A stretch of DNA of 64,000 nt, from the NCBI RefSeq assembly GCF_013426205.1, contig NC_089423.1, positions 2,418,001 to 2,482,000 of the forward strand, given 5' to 3'. This DNA comes from Metarhizium brunneum (taxonomy: Eukaryota; Ascomycota; Sordariomycetes; Hypocreales; Clavicipitaceae). Made by a program: the position numbers and the translations under genes. Below, one piece after another: positions 13,018-24,608 of the stretch. How positions within the stretch are numbered: the first letter of the stretch is position 1; each line of letters begins with the position of its first letter. Below the pieces are notes generated by a model that was not told where the DNA came from, searched no databases, and saw only the letters and a list, made by a program, of their open reading frames with translations.

Positions 13018-14799
13018 ATGGAGAACTTGTCGTTTCTTCCGCCACGGTTAACGTCGTCGGCGTCATCGTGCTCGTCCCTCAACGACATGTCCTTGAGAAA
13101 TCGCAAGTTGCGCCTGCTCGTTGCTGCCACGGGACCCCGCGACACATCGTGGGCCCAGGCCCTTGTCGTTCGACTCTCCAAGAACCCCCATATTGAGATG
13201 CGCGCCATCGTCGACGACGTCGTTCCCCGGCTCACACAGACCATCATTGTCCTGGAGAACCGAAGCCTGGCCGCGGGACAGTGCGGACGCGCCGACGACG
13301 TCGAGTTCTTTCGCCAACAAGCTTTTGACCTGGTCGAGTGGGCAGATCTGCTCGTCTGCGTTCCTCTGGATGCAGATGGAATTGCCAAGATGCTGGCCGG
13401 CATTGCCGACACCTTCCTTGGTGAAGTGTTCCGGGGGTGGAATATTCAAAAGAGCATCGTGCTCGTCCCGGGCATGAGCACACACATGTGGTCGAATCCA
13501 GCCACAAAACGACAACTCAGTAAAATACACAGAAAATGGAATTGGATCCGGGTCATGACCCCCATCCTGTGGCACTACGAGGGGCAGATGAACCCCAAAC
13601 GGGTTCCCAACTGGAATGGCTTCAACGAGGTGCTTGGAATCATCAAAAACCAGGCAGATTTACTAGGCCTCGGCCGAGATGTCGAAATCGCAACCAGCAC
13701 CGCCGTGGTTCCCGACACCAACGATGTCCAGATTCGCTCCAAGCTACCGCCTGAAATATGGACAATGGTGCTTGATCACGCCGGCGACTGGGAGCTCGCC
13801 AAAGCACTCGGCATGTACACCAACCTGCCCATGCCAACGACGTGGTCACTCGAGCCCAAAGATCCCACCGACCCTCTCAAAGTCTACGAGCACCAACTCG
13901 AATGGACGGTCCTCACCGGAAACCCGGCTGCCATTTGCAAGAAGCTGTCGCAATCTCCGCCAAACTTCCAGTACGTGCCAGCCTTGGTCGTCAAACTCGT
14001 CATACGCTTTGCCCTCATCGACGTCCTGGCTTACATGGAAGCCAACCGGCCCGAGCTCTTCAGAGCCTTTGACGGCACCACCCTCCCCACCAATGCATCG
14101 GCGTACTACCCACGAACCGACGTCCTCGACTTTTGGAAACAGAGCAAGTGGTTCCGCGACGAACACTTGTACGACGCGGAAGCCGTCGACGGGGCCTCCA
14201 AGAACGGCCACGTCCGCATCCTGGATTGGTGGTGGCGCCGCTCCGGTCTCCCGCTACGGTATACAGAAACAGCTCTCGAGCAAGCCAGCGGGCGCGGACA
14301 CCTGCTCGTCCTCGAGTGGTGGCGCGATGCCGCGGCGCAAGACGAAGAGATCGTCCTCCGACCAGGCCGGTCTCTCCTATGGGCCTCGCAATACGGGCAG
14401 GCGGACGTTCTTCAATGGTGGGACGCCTCAGGGATACCCGTTGCCCACGGCGATGGCGTTGCCAAAGTCGCATCGCGCTGGGGCCAAGTCCAGGTCCTCG
14501 AGACGTGGCGCCGTCTCAAGGGCGACAACAAGCTCGTCTTTGATGCTGAGGTTTTGCTAAGCTCCACCATCCACCAGCATGTCGACGTGCTGGAGTGGTG
14601 GCGCAGGTTTGCGCACGGCGAGCTCGAAGGCATGGAGGGGAGGAAGCAGCCCGTCGAGTTCCGGACGTGTAACATTGAAGAGGCACTGGAGGATAGCATT
14701 GGCGATCCGGACCAGAACCCGGCAAGGAAGTGGTGGGCACAGTATGGTTTGGATCTACGCATGAGAAACGAAGAGTGGCTGCAGACGAGATACTTGTAA
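13018..14799 (+). CDS. PPCDC-like flavoprotein domain fused to F-box-like segment and ankyrin-like repeats
   Basis: Single exon, 593 residues from ATG 13018 (context CACCATGG). Residues about 31-220 fit the flavoprotein fold of phosphopantothenoylcysteine decarboxylase (PPCDC)/Hal3: LRLLVAATG, WADLLVCVPLDADGIAKMLA, and PGMSTHMWSNP in place of the PXMNXXMW motif. The catalytic His of PPCDC (HIELRRWAD in plant Hal3) aligns with Ala102, the motif Asn is Ser154, and the active-site Cys loop is absent, so decarboxylase activity is unlikely. Residues about 242-275 (LPPEIWTMVLDHAGDW) resemble an F-box-like helix pair. From about 360 the protein has five or so ankyrin-like units of the form A-S-x-x-G-H-x-x-V-L-x-W-W. 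It could be a protein-binding scaffold that still binds FMN, as Sis2/Vhs3 regulate phosphatase Ppz1 in yeast; this is inference. No signal peptide or membrane segment is seen. Confidence 0.8.
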   Translation: MENLSFLPPRLTSSASSCSSLNDMSLRNRKLRLLVAATGPRDTSWAQALVVRLSKNPHIEMRAIVDDVVPRLTQTIIVLENRSLAAGQCGRADDVEFFRQQAFDLVEWADLLVCVPLDADGIAKMLAGIADTFLGEVFRGWNIQKSIVLVPGMSTHMWSNPATKRQLSKIHRKWNWIRVMTPILWHYEGQMNPKRVPNWNGFNEVLGIIKNQADLLGLGRDVEIATSTAVVPDTNDVQIRSKLPPEIWTMVLDHAGDWELAKALGMYTNLPMPTTWSLEPKDPTDPLKVYEHQLEWTVLTGNPAAICKKLSQSPPNFQYVPALVVKLVIRFALIDVLAYMEANRPELFRAFDGTTLPTNASAYYPRTDVLDFWKQSKWFRDEHLYDAEAVDGASKNGHVRILDWWWRRSGLPLRYTETALEQASGRGHLLVLEWWRDAAAQDEEIVLRPGRSLLWASQYGQADVLQWWDASGIPVAHGDGVAKVASRWGQVQVLETWRRLKGDNKLVFDAEVLLSSTIHQHVDVLEWWRRFAHGELEGMEGRKQPVEFRTCNIEEALEDSIGDPDQNPARKWWAQYGLDLRMRNEEWLQTRYL

Positions 14800-17700
14800 C
14801 GCGAGGACTGGCATAGGCGTTACCGGGATTTCTTCATCGCACGTTGGGCGTTGTGTGTGTGTGTTTTTTCTTGCATCTTTTTCTACTATTTCTTTTGCCC
14901 GGGGCTTTTGTATGCAAGGCGTAAGGGGGCAAAAGGTTCAAGTTGTTTTGTTTCCAGGCAGCACACTCATCGTACCACATGTTAGGCATGCTAAGATATG
15001 AGCAGAAAGTGAGACAATGCACAAATAAAAAAAGGGAAAAAAGTCATCATCTCGTCCCTAGTAGTATTGGTGTTTCAGGCAAGTGTCAAGAGCCGGCATG
15101 AATGCAAAATCCCTGATAATTAAACTGTCAGCCATCCAAGTCGACGTCGCAATGGCAGCGCCCCTGTTGGCCAGCAGCAACCTTTGCGCGGTATCACATC
15201 ATGGCTCGGTATTATTTTCCGGCACGGCGTCATGCCATTATCGTTCCACCTGGCTATAACACCGTCTCAAAGGCTCTGTCCTACTCGGTACGGGGTCCGG
15301 CGCGGGCATCCGGGACGTCCCGAATCCTGGTTGAGTATGATTGCGCATGGAGTCTTTTCGCGTCACTCCATAGAGTTATTGCATCTTGGCGCGTTTCGTC
15401 GCGAGCAACCCCATCGAATTACGCTGGGTAGCATCTGTACATATATATGTAGAAGAGTTTAGAAAGGAACAAAAGAAAGGGCCGCTACACATACATTGTA
15501 AATGCACGCTCATAATACTACGCCCATGGTCAGGGAGCCTGTGGCGTCGTCATCGTCCTTGGCGCGGCTGCAACCACGGGAAGCAAAGAAAAGGCCTTCT
15601 TAACCTGTCCCGCCCAAGCTGTCGGGTCGACAGTGCGTCGGGTTCGGACTACTGATTTTCTTTAGCTTTTTTTCCCCTCCTGGCCGGCAGGGGCTTTGTG
15701 AGAATTGGAACTCGCTGTTGGCCCGCCAAGGCTCTGTCCCTTGTCCACGTAAATACTAATACCATGCTAAGCTTCTTCGGACCTCGTCTGTTGTTTGCCC
15801 AGGACGCCACACAGGACCCCGGGGGGTTGCCAGGGGTTGGTGATAGTTGTGGAAACATGGCATTATCGACATGGCACCATCAGGTTGGGCCACGGGGACG
15901 GGGACCGTATTCACCACGGTGAGAAACTGACGATGCATACGATGTTTTGTGTGTACTCCGTATGTATGTACATACTCCGTACTCCCGACGCCGTATGGAA
16001 ACCTGGACAGGCATGATCCAGTCCGCTAATCCAGGACAAAGGATTCAAAAACTACCACGTATGCCGGTAACAAAAGCAAGCATTGAGATTGAATGCGCTC
16101 CACACACGACAGTTGTTTGGCCGGCAACCGACGCGCCGACAAGCGGGAGGTGTTGTGGACGCTCAAAGGATTCGACTTGGGATGAATTTTGTTTCTCGGG
16201 CCAATTAATTTGCGCTTGCCATATCCGTCTTGAGACGAGACGATTTCCGTGCTGCTGACGTTCGCTTGTCGGCTGTCTGTGTGGCACCGCACGCTCTTTA
16301 GCCTTGACCATGCATGCATGTGTCTGGTGCTCTTCTAGAAATACGGAGCTTCCATGTTCCATGCAGGGGCCGGTGGGGGCCCGAGTCAGAACATTGAATG
16401 AATGCACATGGACTCCTCATTTCTTCGTTGCTGAAACTCTAAAGAACGGATTGTACCAGCTCACATTCGCTACCAGCCAAGTTGTAAAAGGGGTCCAGCA
16501 TGGGGGCCCAATGCCCTCCGTAATATAGTCATCTGCATGTCGGCAACTCCATTTTGGCCGTCGTGTGCATGCGCGCGGTGCACTTGTGGTTGCAGCCATG
16601 GTTATGCTTGGTGTGGCTTTCTTTCTGTCCATCCAGATATATAGGGGAGGGAGCCTTTGTTGAGCAACGCCAAAGTCGAGGAACCCGGGAATCATGGCCA
16701 GGGCCGAGGGTTTCTCGTCCGTGCAGCCATCCATACCATTCCATTCCAACAACAAGTGCCCGTCACGGAGGCACACACAACACCGCAGCCTGTACTCAGC
16801 ATGACGTTGCCGACGGCCTAGCCGTGCCCGCTCGTGATTCCGGTGAGAGTCAGCAGCCCATCCACAGCCTTGTGTTGGCCTGGACATGTCCGGGCCACGC
16901 TCTCCAAGGCCAAAGAATAGTACATGGCATTGCAAATCCTTCTGGAGCCAATCTGCCTCACTGCCGATGTTGTCGTACAAACAAACAAACCCCTGGCTAT
17001 ACCAATGCAAAAAGTCTGTCCGCCACGGTCTTGGTCATGGCGAGCAACTCGGGCTGGAGCCACGGGCCAGACCCAAATATTAGCGGAGAATGGTCGTTGT
17101 CCAAAGAGCCTCCGGCGTGTTTGCACGAGCCGGCTTCGTAGAAACAGAGTCTGACTATTTGATGTCCGGTCCGTTGTCTTAAGCCACCGCCGCCACAAGG
17201 CAAACGCCTGGCGGTTCAGAGTTCGCGCGTAGTAGACGCTTTGACTTGCCCAGATATCTGATCCAACGTTGTCTTCTCCAACGAGAATCGCTGCCATCGT
17301 TGTACAATCGACTGGCAGCCGGCGTCGTTTAGCAGACCCTTGTCATACAATATGCAGGCGTCCTTCACCTCAGCAGAAGCGGGACTTGGCTGAGCAAACA
17401 GTGCCCTGCTCCTCGCCCAGGTTCAGTGGCCGTCTTTCCGAGCTGTGGGTTCAGTGTTGTAGTAGTATTTCGGAGCAAGCAAGACTGAAAAGCCCGCTTA
17501 CGGAGCTTCAATCGCCATCGAGGCTGGCATTCCTGCTTCACCCCCCTGGCTCTGAGCGCGCAGCATGGATCATAAAGGGCCTCCTTGGTGTTGAAATGCA
17601 CAAACCATCTCCCAGTCAAGTTAGTGTAAGCGGCACAGCGCCGCCATCTTTACCACCCACCCACGCGACCACGCAGGCCAGCATCAGCAACAAGCCGGGA

Positions 17701-18663
17701 GGCTTGGACCAATCCATCACGGGCTGGGTGACCCCAGACGAGAGGGCAGCCACTCAAGGCCAGTACCAGAGTCGACCCATCGCAGTCCGCTGAAAAGCTA
17801 AAGGTTGCAACCTTGAGTGGGATGGCAGTAGGAGTCCGCTATGTACGGAGTAGTAGTTGGCAAGTTGGGACGGCCGCGGTTTGACTGATAAAAAGCCGTG
17901 AGCCGTTTCCCGCAGTTCAGATAGAAACACCTCATTATAATAGATTGGGTGTGTCGCGCCCATGCTGACGTCGATTTATTATTCCTTTGAATCCTCTCGC
18001 ACACTGTCGCTCGTCGAATGCGTGTATCTTTTCCACCATCTATTCCTGTGTTTGCCCCGAGCGAGGTGCACCAAGATCAGCAACATCCCTAGTCGGAATA
18101 ATCGCCGCCATCTGCTGCCCAACATCCCGGCAATCAAGCCTCTCCTCTTCCAGCATCCCCTTGCTCGGCGTCTGCAGTCGTGGATTGCTTCTAATTAGAT
18201 GGTGGGGAGGCAGGCACATGCATCTCATTTAGCAGTGTCCGGCTATCGAAGCCTAGTCTTGACAGTTCTTGTCCCTTTCTTGAGAGTCTTCATCTCAATT
18301 CTCTTTTTCTATTCGAAAAACGGTCAATTGAATGGTTTCCGAGTAAAACGACCACATGACCAGAGACCTTGTCACCCTCAAGACAGCTATCCTTGTATCT
18401 AGTTTCTGAGTTTCACCTCATCACGCCAAGAGTTATCAGACTCACCAGATTTACCAGTGGACCAGTCTAATCTCGAAAATAACGGAAGTCGTCGAATGAA
18501 GTCGCAACTTGACGAACATCGGTAGCTATTTGGGAAGAGAACTCCGACAGAAGCACCTCGCTCGCCCTTTCTCACATGACCTCCTTCATCACCCTCGGTT
18601 TCCGCTCGAGATAGCAAATTTGGGAAACTGCCTTGCAGCTTCCCGCGTGGACGCGGCGGAAAG
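14800..18663. other. long gene-free region
   Basis: About 3.9 kb with no gene I can support. Several open frames of up to about 200 codons (for example 16417-17010 minus and 16554-17141 plus) overlap on opposite strands, are rich in Cys, Trp, Arg and Pro, and lack any known domain. TACTCCGTA/TACGGAGTA nonamers occur at 15954-15962, 15973-15981 and 17844-17852. The last several hundred bases are likely promoter and 5' leader of the following gene. Confidence 0.5.
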
Positions 18664-21375
18664 ATGGCTAGGTTTTCCTTTTCCTTCACCGGCCGCAAGA
18701 AGCAAAATGTACCACCTCCCCCAACTGGACCGCGCATGAGCAAGGCGCACAAGATTTTAGGTTCTACACCACTGAACATCGATGCTCCAGGTAGCTGGGA
18801 CGATGTGTCTTCCTTAACGACTAGTGACGACAGGTCTACAACCACCGGTGCCAGTTATTCCGAGTCGGAGCTGCGAGGCCATGAGTACGAACATCGGGTT
18901 GCCATTGCCAGGTCGGATGAGGACTGGGGCGAGGAATCAGACATCATTCCTCACCCTTTGAAACTCGATGCTATCAGTTTTGGAAACCCTACTGAAAGCG
19001 TTAGAACAGATACAACCGGAGCATTGAGAAAGAGCCAATCATCCTCCACGATCCGATCATGGTATGATAAGTCGAAGCTGCCACTATCAATTTCTCAACA
19101 AACGTCCTCATCTGCCATTGCGAAGGGGTTGCCGCCTAATTTCCAACCAGGACTCAACCCAGCCGGCGTGGAGGAAGGATTCAGGTCCAAGAAGAAGCCT
19201 GCAAAGTTGATGTTTTCTCGCACAGCTCGAAAGGGAAGCGATTCAACATGTAAAGACTCAGTTGCAGAGTCAGGCCTCGATCGCATGTTGCGTTCGCCAT
19301 CCATCATCTCCTCCTTTTCCGTCATGTCAACAAGGTCTCGTGAGTCACGAAGATTTCGAAAGAAACATACCAAGGAGGATCCCCCCTCTCCAATTCCCGA
19401 ACCCCCCCGGCCAGTAACCAGTGGCAGCAACCGAATTGGTCGTGGGAATACTCGAGAGCCCCCCTCGCTCTATAGCCACTATGAGCAGATGTCCCTGAGA
19501 AACGTCATGAGACAAAAGTCTACTCCTAGCTTGACCATGACTGAAAATGGAATCTTGACTCTCCAAAACGTGACGGAAGTACCTTATGATGGTCACGAGG
19601 AAGAAGTAGCCGTCCATCAGCGACAAAAACCGGCGTCTCAGAACCCGAAACTGACCATCTTCCCCAAGGCCGATTTGCAGTCATCGCCTGAAAGGAGTGT
19701 CACAAGGCGCCACACCAAAACGCCGAAGGCATCGAAAAGCCTGGACAGATCCTTGGAGGGCGCTGACTTGCTACAAACCAGTGTGTTGATGCTATCTTCG
19801 GATTCTGAAGAGGACGATACCGAACCGCGACCAACAGTCCGACCATCAGCGCCAGCGCCCTTGAGAAAGCCGTCAAAGTTTGAAACCAGAGCACCACCGC
19901 TCGAAGAATGCCGGCCCAAGATGGTCAGTGATCCGAAACCTAGCGAGGAGCGGGCCAGTCAGTCTACCAAATTAGGCAAGAGAAGAAGCGTTTCAGCATC
20001 GAATACATATGTTGCGAGGCCAAGCCCAGAAAACCGTCTTCGGGCTCCTACTGCAATGAGTTCGAGGTCTGGAACTCCTCTCGGAAGCTTCTGCCCCGCC
20101 ATCTCTTCCCCCAGAACTTCAGTCATGTCATACTCTTCGGTAAATTCAGGAATGACATGGCAAGGGAAATCGGGATATGGAGTACAGGAAGCTCGTGCCA
20201 TGACCGTGTTGCCAGCTTGGCGGTCTCCCGGCGCGGAGCTTGAAGAAAAGCAGGATGAAGCTTCAAACACAACTAGTAGAATGTCCAGGCAACCTATACT
20301 CAATCAAACCTCGTCGACGGATCAACTGACACCACCACTAAGTCCAACCTCCGTGGACTTTTACATTGGCTCGGCGCACTCGTCCATCGACGGCCCCGGA
20401 AGCCATAGTCGACTAATAGCTGTCAGCCATCAGGAGGAAGTGCTTCTCTCGGCATTACGACAAAAGCAGCAGGCCATGCGCAGGGCGTCTATGTCTCAAG
20501 TGTCAGAAGAGAGTGAAGTTGACAGTGTCGCAGGTATCAAAGGTCAGCCTGAGAATTGCCGTCGTGAGCAACAGGGTATGGAATCTGACATGTCGAGTGA
20601 CGATGCACAAACTCTGGCTAAGGAAGGCCATCGGAAGGAACATCAGGCAAAGGAGTCGCAGACAACCATCACCGGTTCGACATTTGAATTCGGATTCCCA
20701 GCTCCCCCGTCTTTCAAGGAAGACACCAATACACACAATGAGCAGAGTCCCAGACGTCTCGAGTCCTGTGGCGTTCATCCTCCTATTCATACAGAGGGCA
20801 TAGTCCTTCGCAGCGATTCCATTCCTACAAGCCCTGTCGGCCCTCCTCCAACCCTTGCGTTGCCGAAACTTCCAAAACACGCAAGGAACTCCAAGTCTTT
20901 GCCGAGCCGCGACAATGACAGCACTCAAAGTCAACGAGATGTGACTTTGTATTTTGATGATTCTGAACCAAGCCCAGATTTATCAGATATTCAAGGCTGG
21001 GAATCGGCAACCGCCCCAACCGCAAATGCCGTATCTCCTGATGCTCCGCTAGCTACATCTTGGCCTGAACATGAAGGAGGTCAAGCAAGTGGCAAACAGG
21101 TGCTCCCTTCTTCGAAATTAGAATCACAGTCGTTCCTCTACTGCGACGGTTTCTCTGAACTAAATGTCAGAAATCAAGGACCCAACCAAGAAAAGGAGGC
21201 AACTCCCGGTGGAGACAAAGACATTCCCCGCCCTGACAGCCCCATCTCCCCTGAGGCATTCCCAGCTGTTCCCGCGAGAAGAGTAACGTTGGGCAACATG
21301 GCGCGCTTAAGCGCAGTTGGGCCTAGTCTTTTCACAACTGCTGGAGCGCCAGGACGGCGGGGAGATGATGATTAA
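18664..21375 (+). CDS. large intrinsically disordered protein, fungal-specific
   Basis: Single exon, 903 residues, beginning MARFSFSFTGRKKQN. I recognise no catalytic domain. The N-terminal block (KAHKILGSTPLNIDAP, followed by SWDDVSS) looks like the most constrained part. The rest is rich in Ser, Pro, Thr, Arg and Gln, with many SP/TP and RxxS sites, so it is probably phosphorylated and unstructured. A short helical, charged segment (HQEEVLLSALRQKQQAMRRA) is near residue 590. There is no signal peptide or membrane segment. The C-terminus ends in an acidic GDDD. Similar Ser-rich proteins in filamentous ascomycetes are generally listed as hypothetical; a scaffold role in polarity or cytoskeleton would be a guess. 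The long open frame without introns and the even amino-acid bias make it a confident gene of unknown function. Confidence 0.85.
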   Translation: MARFSFSFTGRKKQNVPPPPTGPRMSKAHKILGSTPLNIDAPGSWDDVSSLTTSDDRSTTTGASYSESELRGHEYEHRVAIARSDEDWGEESDIIPHPLKLDAISFGNPTESVRTDTTGALRKSQSSSTIRSWYDKSKLPLSISQQTSSSAIAKGLPPNFQPGLNPAGVEEGFRSKKKPAKLMFSRTARKGSDSTCKDSVAESGLDRMLRSPSIISSFSVMSTRSRESRRFRKKHTKEDPPSPIPEPPRPVTSGSNRIGRGNTREPPSLYSHYEQMSLRNVMRQKSTPSLTMTENGILTLQNVTEVPYDGHEEEVAVHQRQKPASQNPKLTIFPKADLQSSPERSVTRRHTKTPKASKSLDRSLEGADLLQTSVLMLSSDSEEDDTEPRPTVRPSAPAPLRKPSKFETRAPPLEECRPKMVSDPKPSEERASQSTKLGKRRSVSASNTYVARPSPENRLRAPTAMSSRSGTPLGSFCPAISSPRTSVMSYSSVNSGMTWQGKSGYGVQEARAMTVLPAWRSPGAELEEKQDEASNTTSRMSRQPILNQTSSTDQLTPPLSPTSVDFYIGSAHSSIDGPGSHSRLIAVSHQEEVLLSALRQKQQAMRRASMSQVSEESEVDSVAGIKGQPENCRREQQGMESDMSSDDAQTLAKEGHRKEHQAKESQTTITGSTFEFGFPAPPSFKEDTNTHNEQSPRRLESCGVHPPIHTEGIVLRSDSIPTSPVGPPPTLALPKLPKHARNSKSLPSRDNDSTQSQRDVTLYFDDSEPSPDLSDIQGWESATAPTANAVSPDAPLATSWPEHEGGQASGKQVLPSSKLESQSFLYCDGFSELNVRNQGPNQEKEATPGGDKDIPRPDSPISPEAFPAVPARRVTLGNMARLSAVGPSLFTTAGAPGRRGDDD

Positions 21376-21932
21376 CTTTGCCATGACAACTGTAATGATG
21401 GATATACACTTACCAATCCGGTATCAACTTTTCTTCTTCAAATGGAATTCTTTTAACCCCTTTTCTTTTTTGTTTTCTCTAGGACAGAGTGTCGAGGCAA
21501 TGTGCCGGCATGAATCTTAGAGCACCTATGTATTAGCCTCAAATATTGGACATCTTTCACCTTGTCCGGGTGCAATCTTCTTTGCCCGGCATATATCATG
21601 GTATGGTGACGGCGACAATGATAGAAAGTATGAATACAGCGACTCTTTTCTTCTTCTTCCTTGGACTTGATCATGATGAAGGCTGGAATATGTATTCACC
21701 ACACCAGTACTGGCCTTGTGAATTCAAGGCTAGACATAATACAATGAATCAATTCAGGTCAAAGACGACGTGTATAAAAAAAGAAAAATGCTTGTTCTTT
21801 GGCTAGTAATTCGCACGTTTGTAATTTCGTTCATGTCCATTGCTTGCCATGTAATTGGTGTGATGCTGCTTATCTACTCCTGCCTTCTAAAATATCCATC
21901 ATCAGCACTTTACGCAGTTTGTCTTGTGTAGC
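21376..21932. other. convergent intergenic region
   Basis: This stretch holds the 3' ends of the 903-aa gene (+) and Mms2 (-). It is rich in T and C runs near 21440-21480 and in A runs near 21776-21790. No other feature is seen. Confidence 0.4.
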
Positions 21933-22602
21933 TCATGAGTAGGTCGAGCCCTCGGGGGGTTGAGGAGTTTTTTTGTTCATCGGGGCCGCCATATATCTGG
22001 GCAGTGTCAGCGGGATCCCTATTTAATAACCCACACTGGCCAGGGCGGGAATATTTTACCTTCTTAACTCGATAAGGACTGTCTCCATGGTGTTTTCTCG
22101 TTTCCACTGGGCGAGGCAGGGGAGCTGATTGGGATCGACCATGCCGTTGCGTGGATTAACACAAGGCAAATTAACCTGGCTAACAAACTGGATAGTAGGA
22201 GGTGCATCAGGGTACTTGTCGCCACAGTGCATTTTGACGCTGTAGATGCGATTCTCGTGAACAGACTGTTACATGCGGCGCATGACAAGTCAGAAAATGG
22301 CTCAGTAGAAGCAATTTGCAAGGTGCAAGAATAGAATGACGTGTTTCGTTTGCTTCTTCGTATGCTAGCAATCCGTTTTGTTCTCGGTACAAACGCGGGG
22401 GCTTGCATCTTTGCAGCGTATGCAGAATTCCAGCTCGACAATCACTCACATGAGGAGGCCCCAAAATGGTCCCATTCCAGTTGCTCATGAGCAAATCCTC
22501 GCTGTCTTCGAGGCCATAACTACAGGCTTCGGCACCAAGGCCTTTCTCGCCCTTCTCGAGCTCCTCTAGCAAGCGGAAGTTGCGCGGAACCTTGGCGGTC
22601 AT
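21933..22602 (-). CDS. MMS2: ubiquitin-conjugating enzyme variant Mms2 (UEV)
   Basis: Three exons on the minus strand (22602-22450, 22265-22060, 21996-21933) splice to 140 residues. The protein starts [20 protein letters not shown] and contains the family markers [33 protein letters not shown] and [11 protein letters not shown]. It ends [18 protein letters not shown]. The active-site Cys of true E2 enzymes is absent: after INLPCVN-type sequence there is no HPN...C motif, as in all UEVs. Mms2 pairs with Ubc13 to build Lys63-linked ubiquitin chains on PCNA with Rad5, in error-free post-replication repair. The last exon adds only 21 codons. Its start lies 691 bases from the divergent stomatin-like gene. 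Confidence 0.96.
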
Positions 22603-23293
22603 GTTGGCGGGCTAGGAGCGTCGTCCGACGACGATGCAGGTAGGCTTGAAAGTTATGTTCCGAGGGCGGAGAGCACTGCACGGCGAGCAAGGTGTTCCGA
22701 CAGGTTGGCAGCTGATTTGGACAGATGGAGTATCGGCTTGGTTCAGGACCTGAGTCTTCTAAGTCGAGTGTAGTGTAATGTTCTGCGTGGTCTGGTGCCG
22801 GTAGATCGATTGATGGCTGTGAACGCGGGGCAACTTCTAGTTTCAACCTCCTCAATGTTCGTCACAGCCCACCACAGTTTGTCTTGCTCCTGCCTCCAGC
22901 CACGGGAAACTTGTAGCCACCACGCCGCTCCTTCCCTGTGGCTCAATTGGCAGTCTCCGCCCCGGGCCTGCTCTGACTAATCCGCAACCCATCGTGGTCC
23001 AGCCCAACAACCTCAGTTGGGTCGGCCCCGTTTGATACAAACACCGGGGTACTTACTCCGTAGTTGAGACGGGTAAATCTCGGCCCGCGTACCCTCCAGC
23101 AATCAGGCAACCAGACGCTGCAGTTCCGGTTACATCGTAGAGAGCTGTCTCGTTTTCTCTAGTCGACGTTCCGACAGGCCAGAGTCAGAGCCAGAGCCGT
23201 CCGATTTCGAACCTCTCGACCACCCCAACAGAGCTCGGCTCATGAGCGGCGTCATCTGCATTAAGCGGCTGTGACGTACGCGAAAAGCCCATC
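22603..23293. promoter_or_regulatory. divergent promoter region of Mms2 and the stomatin-like gene
   Basis: This 691-base spacer separates two start codons that point away from each other. It includes a TACTCCGTA nonamer at 23054-23062. No TATA box is obvious on either side and no coding region is supported. Confidence 0.5.
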
Positions 23294-24608
23294 ATGCTGA
23301 GCCTATATCTGACAAGAGCTGCTCTCCGGAGCCCATTGCTCTCCCAGCAATCCCGCCTTTTTACCTCGTCTACCCGCACTCTCCTTCCTGCCAGCTTCGC
23401 CGGACCATTACCTTCATATTTCCAGAAACCCCGACTTCCGGCAAATACAGTTGTTCGCTTTGTTCCTCAACAAACGGCATGGATTGTCGAGCGCATGGGT
23501 AAATTCAACCGTATCCTTGAGCCAGGTTTGGCCGTCTTAATACCCTTCATTGATCGCATTGCCTATGTCAAGAGCCTCAAGGAAGCTGCTATTGAGATTC
23601 CCAGCCAGAGTGCCATTACTGCCGATAATGTGACTCTTGACCTCGATGGCGTACTCTATACCCGGGTGTTCGATGCTTATAAAGCCAGGTAAGCTCGTCC
23701 TTCAGCGCCAGCCGGCCTTCCGTACGGCGGCCTATGACCAATTGCTGTTCTTGGAGGCGGTCAAACACTGCAAAGAGGAAAGCGCATACTGACATGAGCT
23801 TCCCTTTCATAGCTATGGCGTTGAAGATGCGGAATATGCCATCTCCCAACTTGCCCAGACGACTATGCGGTCTGAGATTGGTCAGCTTACTCTTGACCAC
23901 GTCCTCAAGGAACGTGCAGCCCTCAACACCAACATCACTGCTGCTATCAATGATGCCGCCGAGGCATGGGGTGTTACATGTTTAAGATACGAAATTCGCG
24001 ATATCCACGCCCCTGGACCCGTTGTCGAGGCCATGCACCGACAGGTCACAGCTGAGCGATCCAAGCGAGCGGAAATTCTCGACTCCGAGGGCCAGCGCCA
24101 GAGTGCCATTAATATTGCCGAGGGTAAGAAGCAGAGTGTCATTCTTGCTTCAGAAGCTTTACGTGCCGAACGCATCAATGAGGCGGATGGTGATGCAGAG
24201 GCAATTCTCCTCAAGGCTCGCGCCACGGCTGAAGGTATCGACGCCGTCTCCAAGGCCATTCTCGAGGGCCGGGAAGGCGCCAAGGGTGCCATCAGCTTGA
24301 CGGTGGCTGAGAAATACGTAGAGGCCTTTGGCAACCTAGCCAAAGAGGGTACTGCTGTTGTGGTCCCTGGTAATGTTGGTGATATTGGTGGCATGATCGC
24401 CACTGGGCTGAGCGTGTACGGAAAAGTTGGCGAAGCTCAAGCAAAGTCTATGGCTAAGACCGCCATCGATACATCTGCTTCAACAGAGCGCGGCGACAAG
24501 AAGGAAATCGAACAGCCCAGATCAGAAGAAGAAGCTGCGACCATAAGAAAGGATGCGATGAAGGAGAGCATGCTGGATGGCTTCGATCAAACAACTGCCA
24601 GAAGATGA
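23294..24608 (+). CDS. mitochondrial stomatin-like protein 2 (SPFH/band 7)
   Basis: Two exons, 23294-23688 and 23813-24608, give 396 residues; the intron starts GTAAGC and restores KASYGVEDAEYA. Residues 1-45 are rich in Arg, Ser and Leu with no acid, as in a mitochondrial targeting peptide. The band 7 domain follows (VVRFVPQQTAWIVERMGKFN, ILEPGLAVLIPFID, LDGVLYTRVFDAYKAS). A long Ala/Glu-rich helix lies around 220-310 (EGKKQSVILASEALRAERIN). This arrangement is that of SLP2, which binds cardiolipin and prohibitins at the inner mitochondrial membrane and organises proteases and respiratory complexes. There is no transmembrane hairpin, which separates it from stomatin proper. The C-terminal 50 residues are charged and probably flexible. 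Confidence 0.93.

Noticed and set aside
13679..14560. 293-codon plus-strand open frame rich in Ser, Thr and Arg
   Set aside because: It overlaps the flavoprotein-ankyrin gene in another frame; the latter has clear domain motifs.
16417..17141. two overlapping open frames of about 195 codons on opposite strands
   Set aside because: Both are rich in Cys, Trp and His with no domain, signal or splice pattern; neither is preferred, so neither is called.
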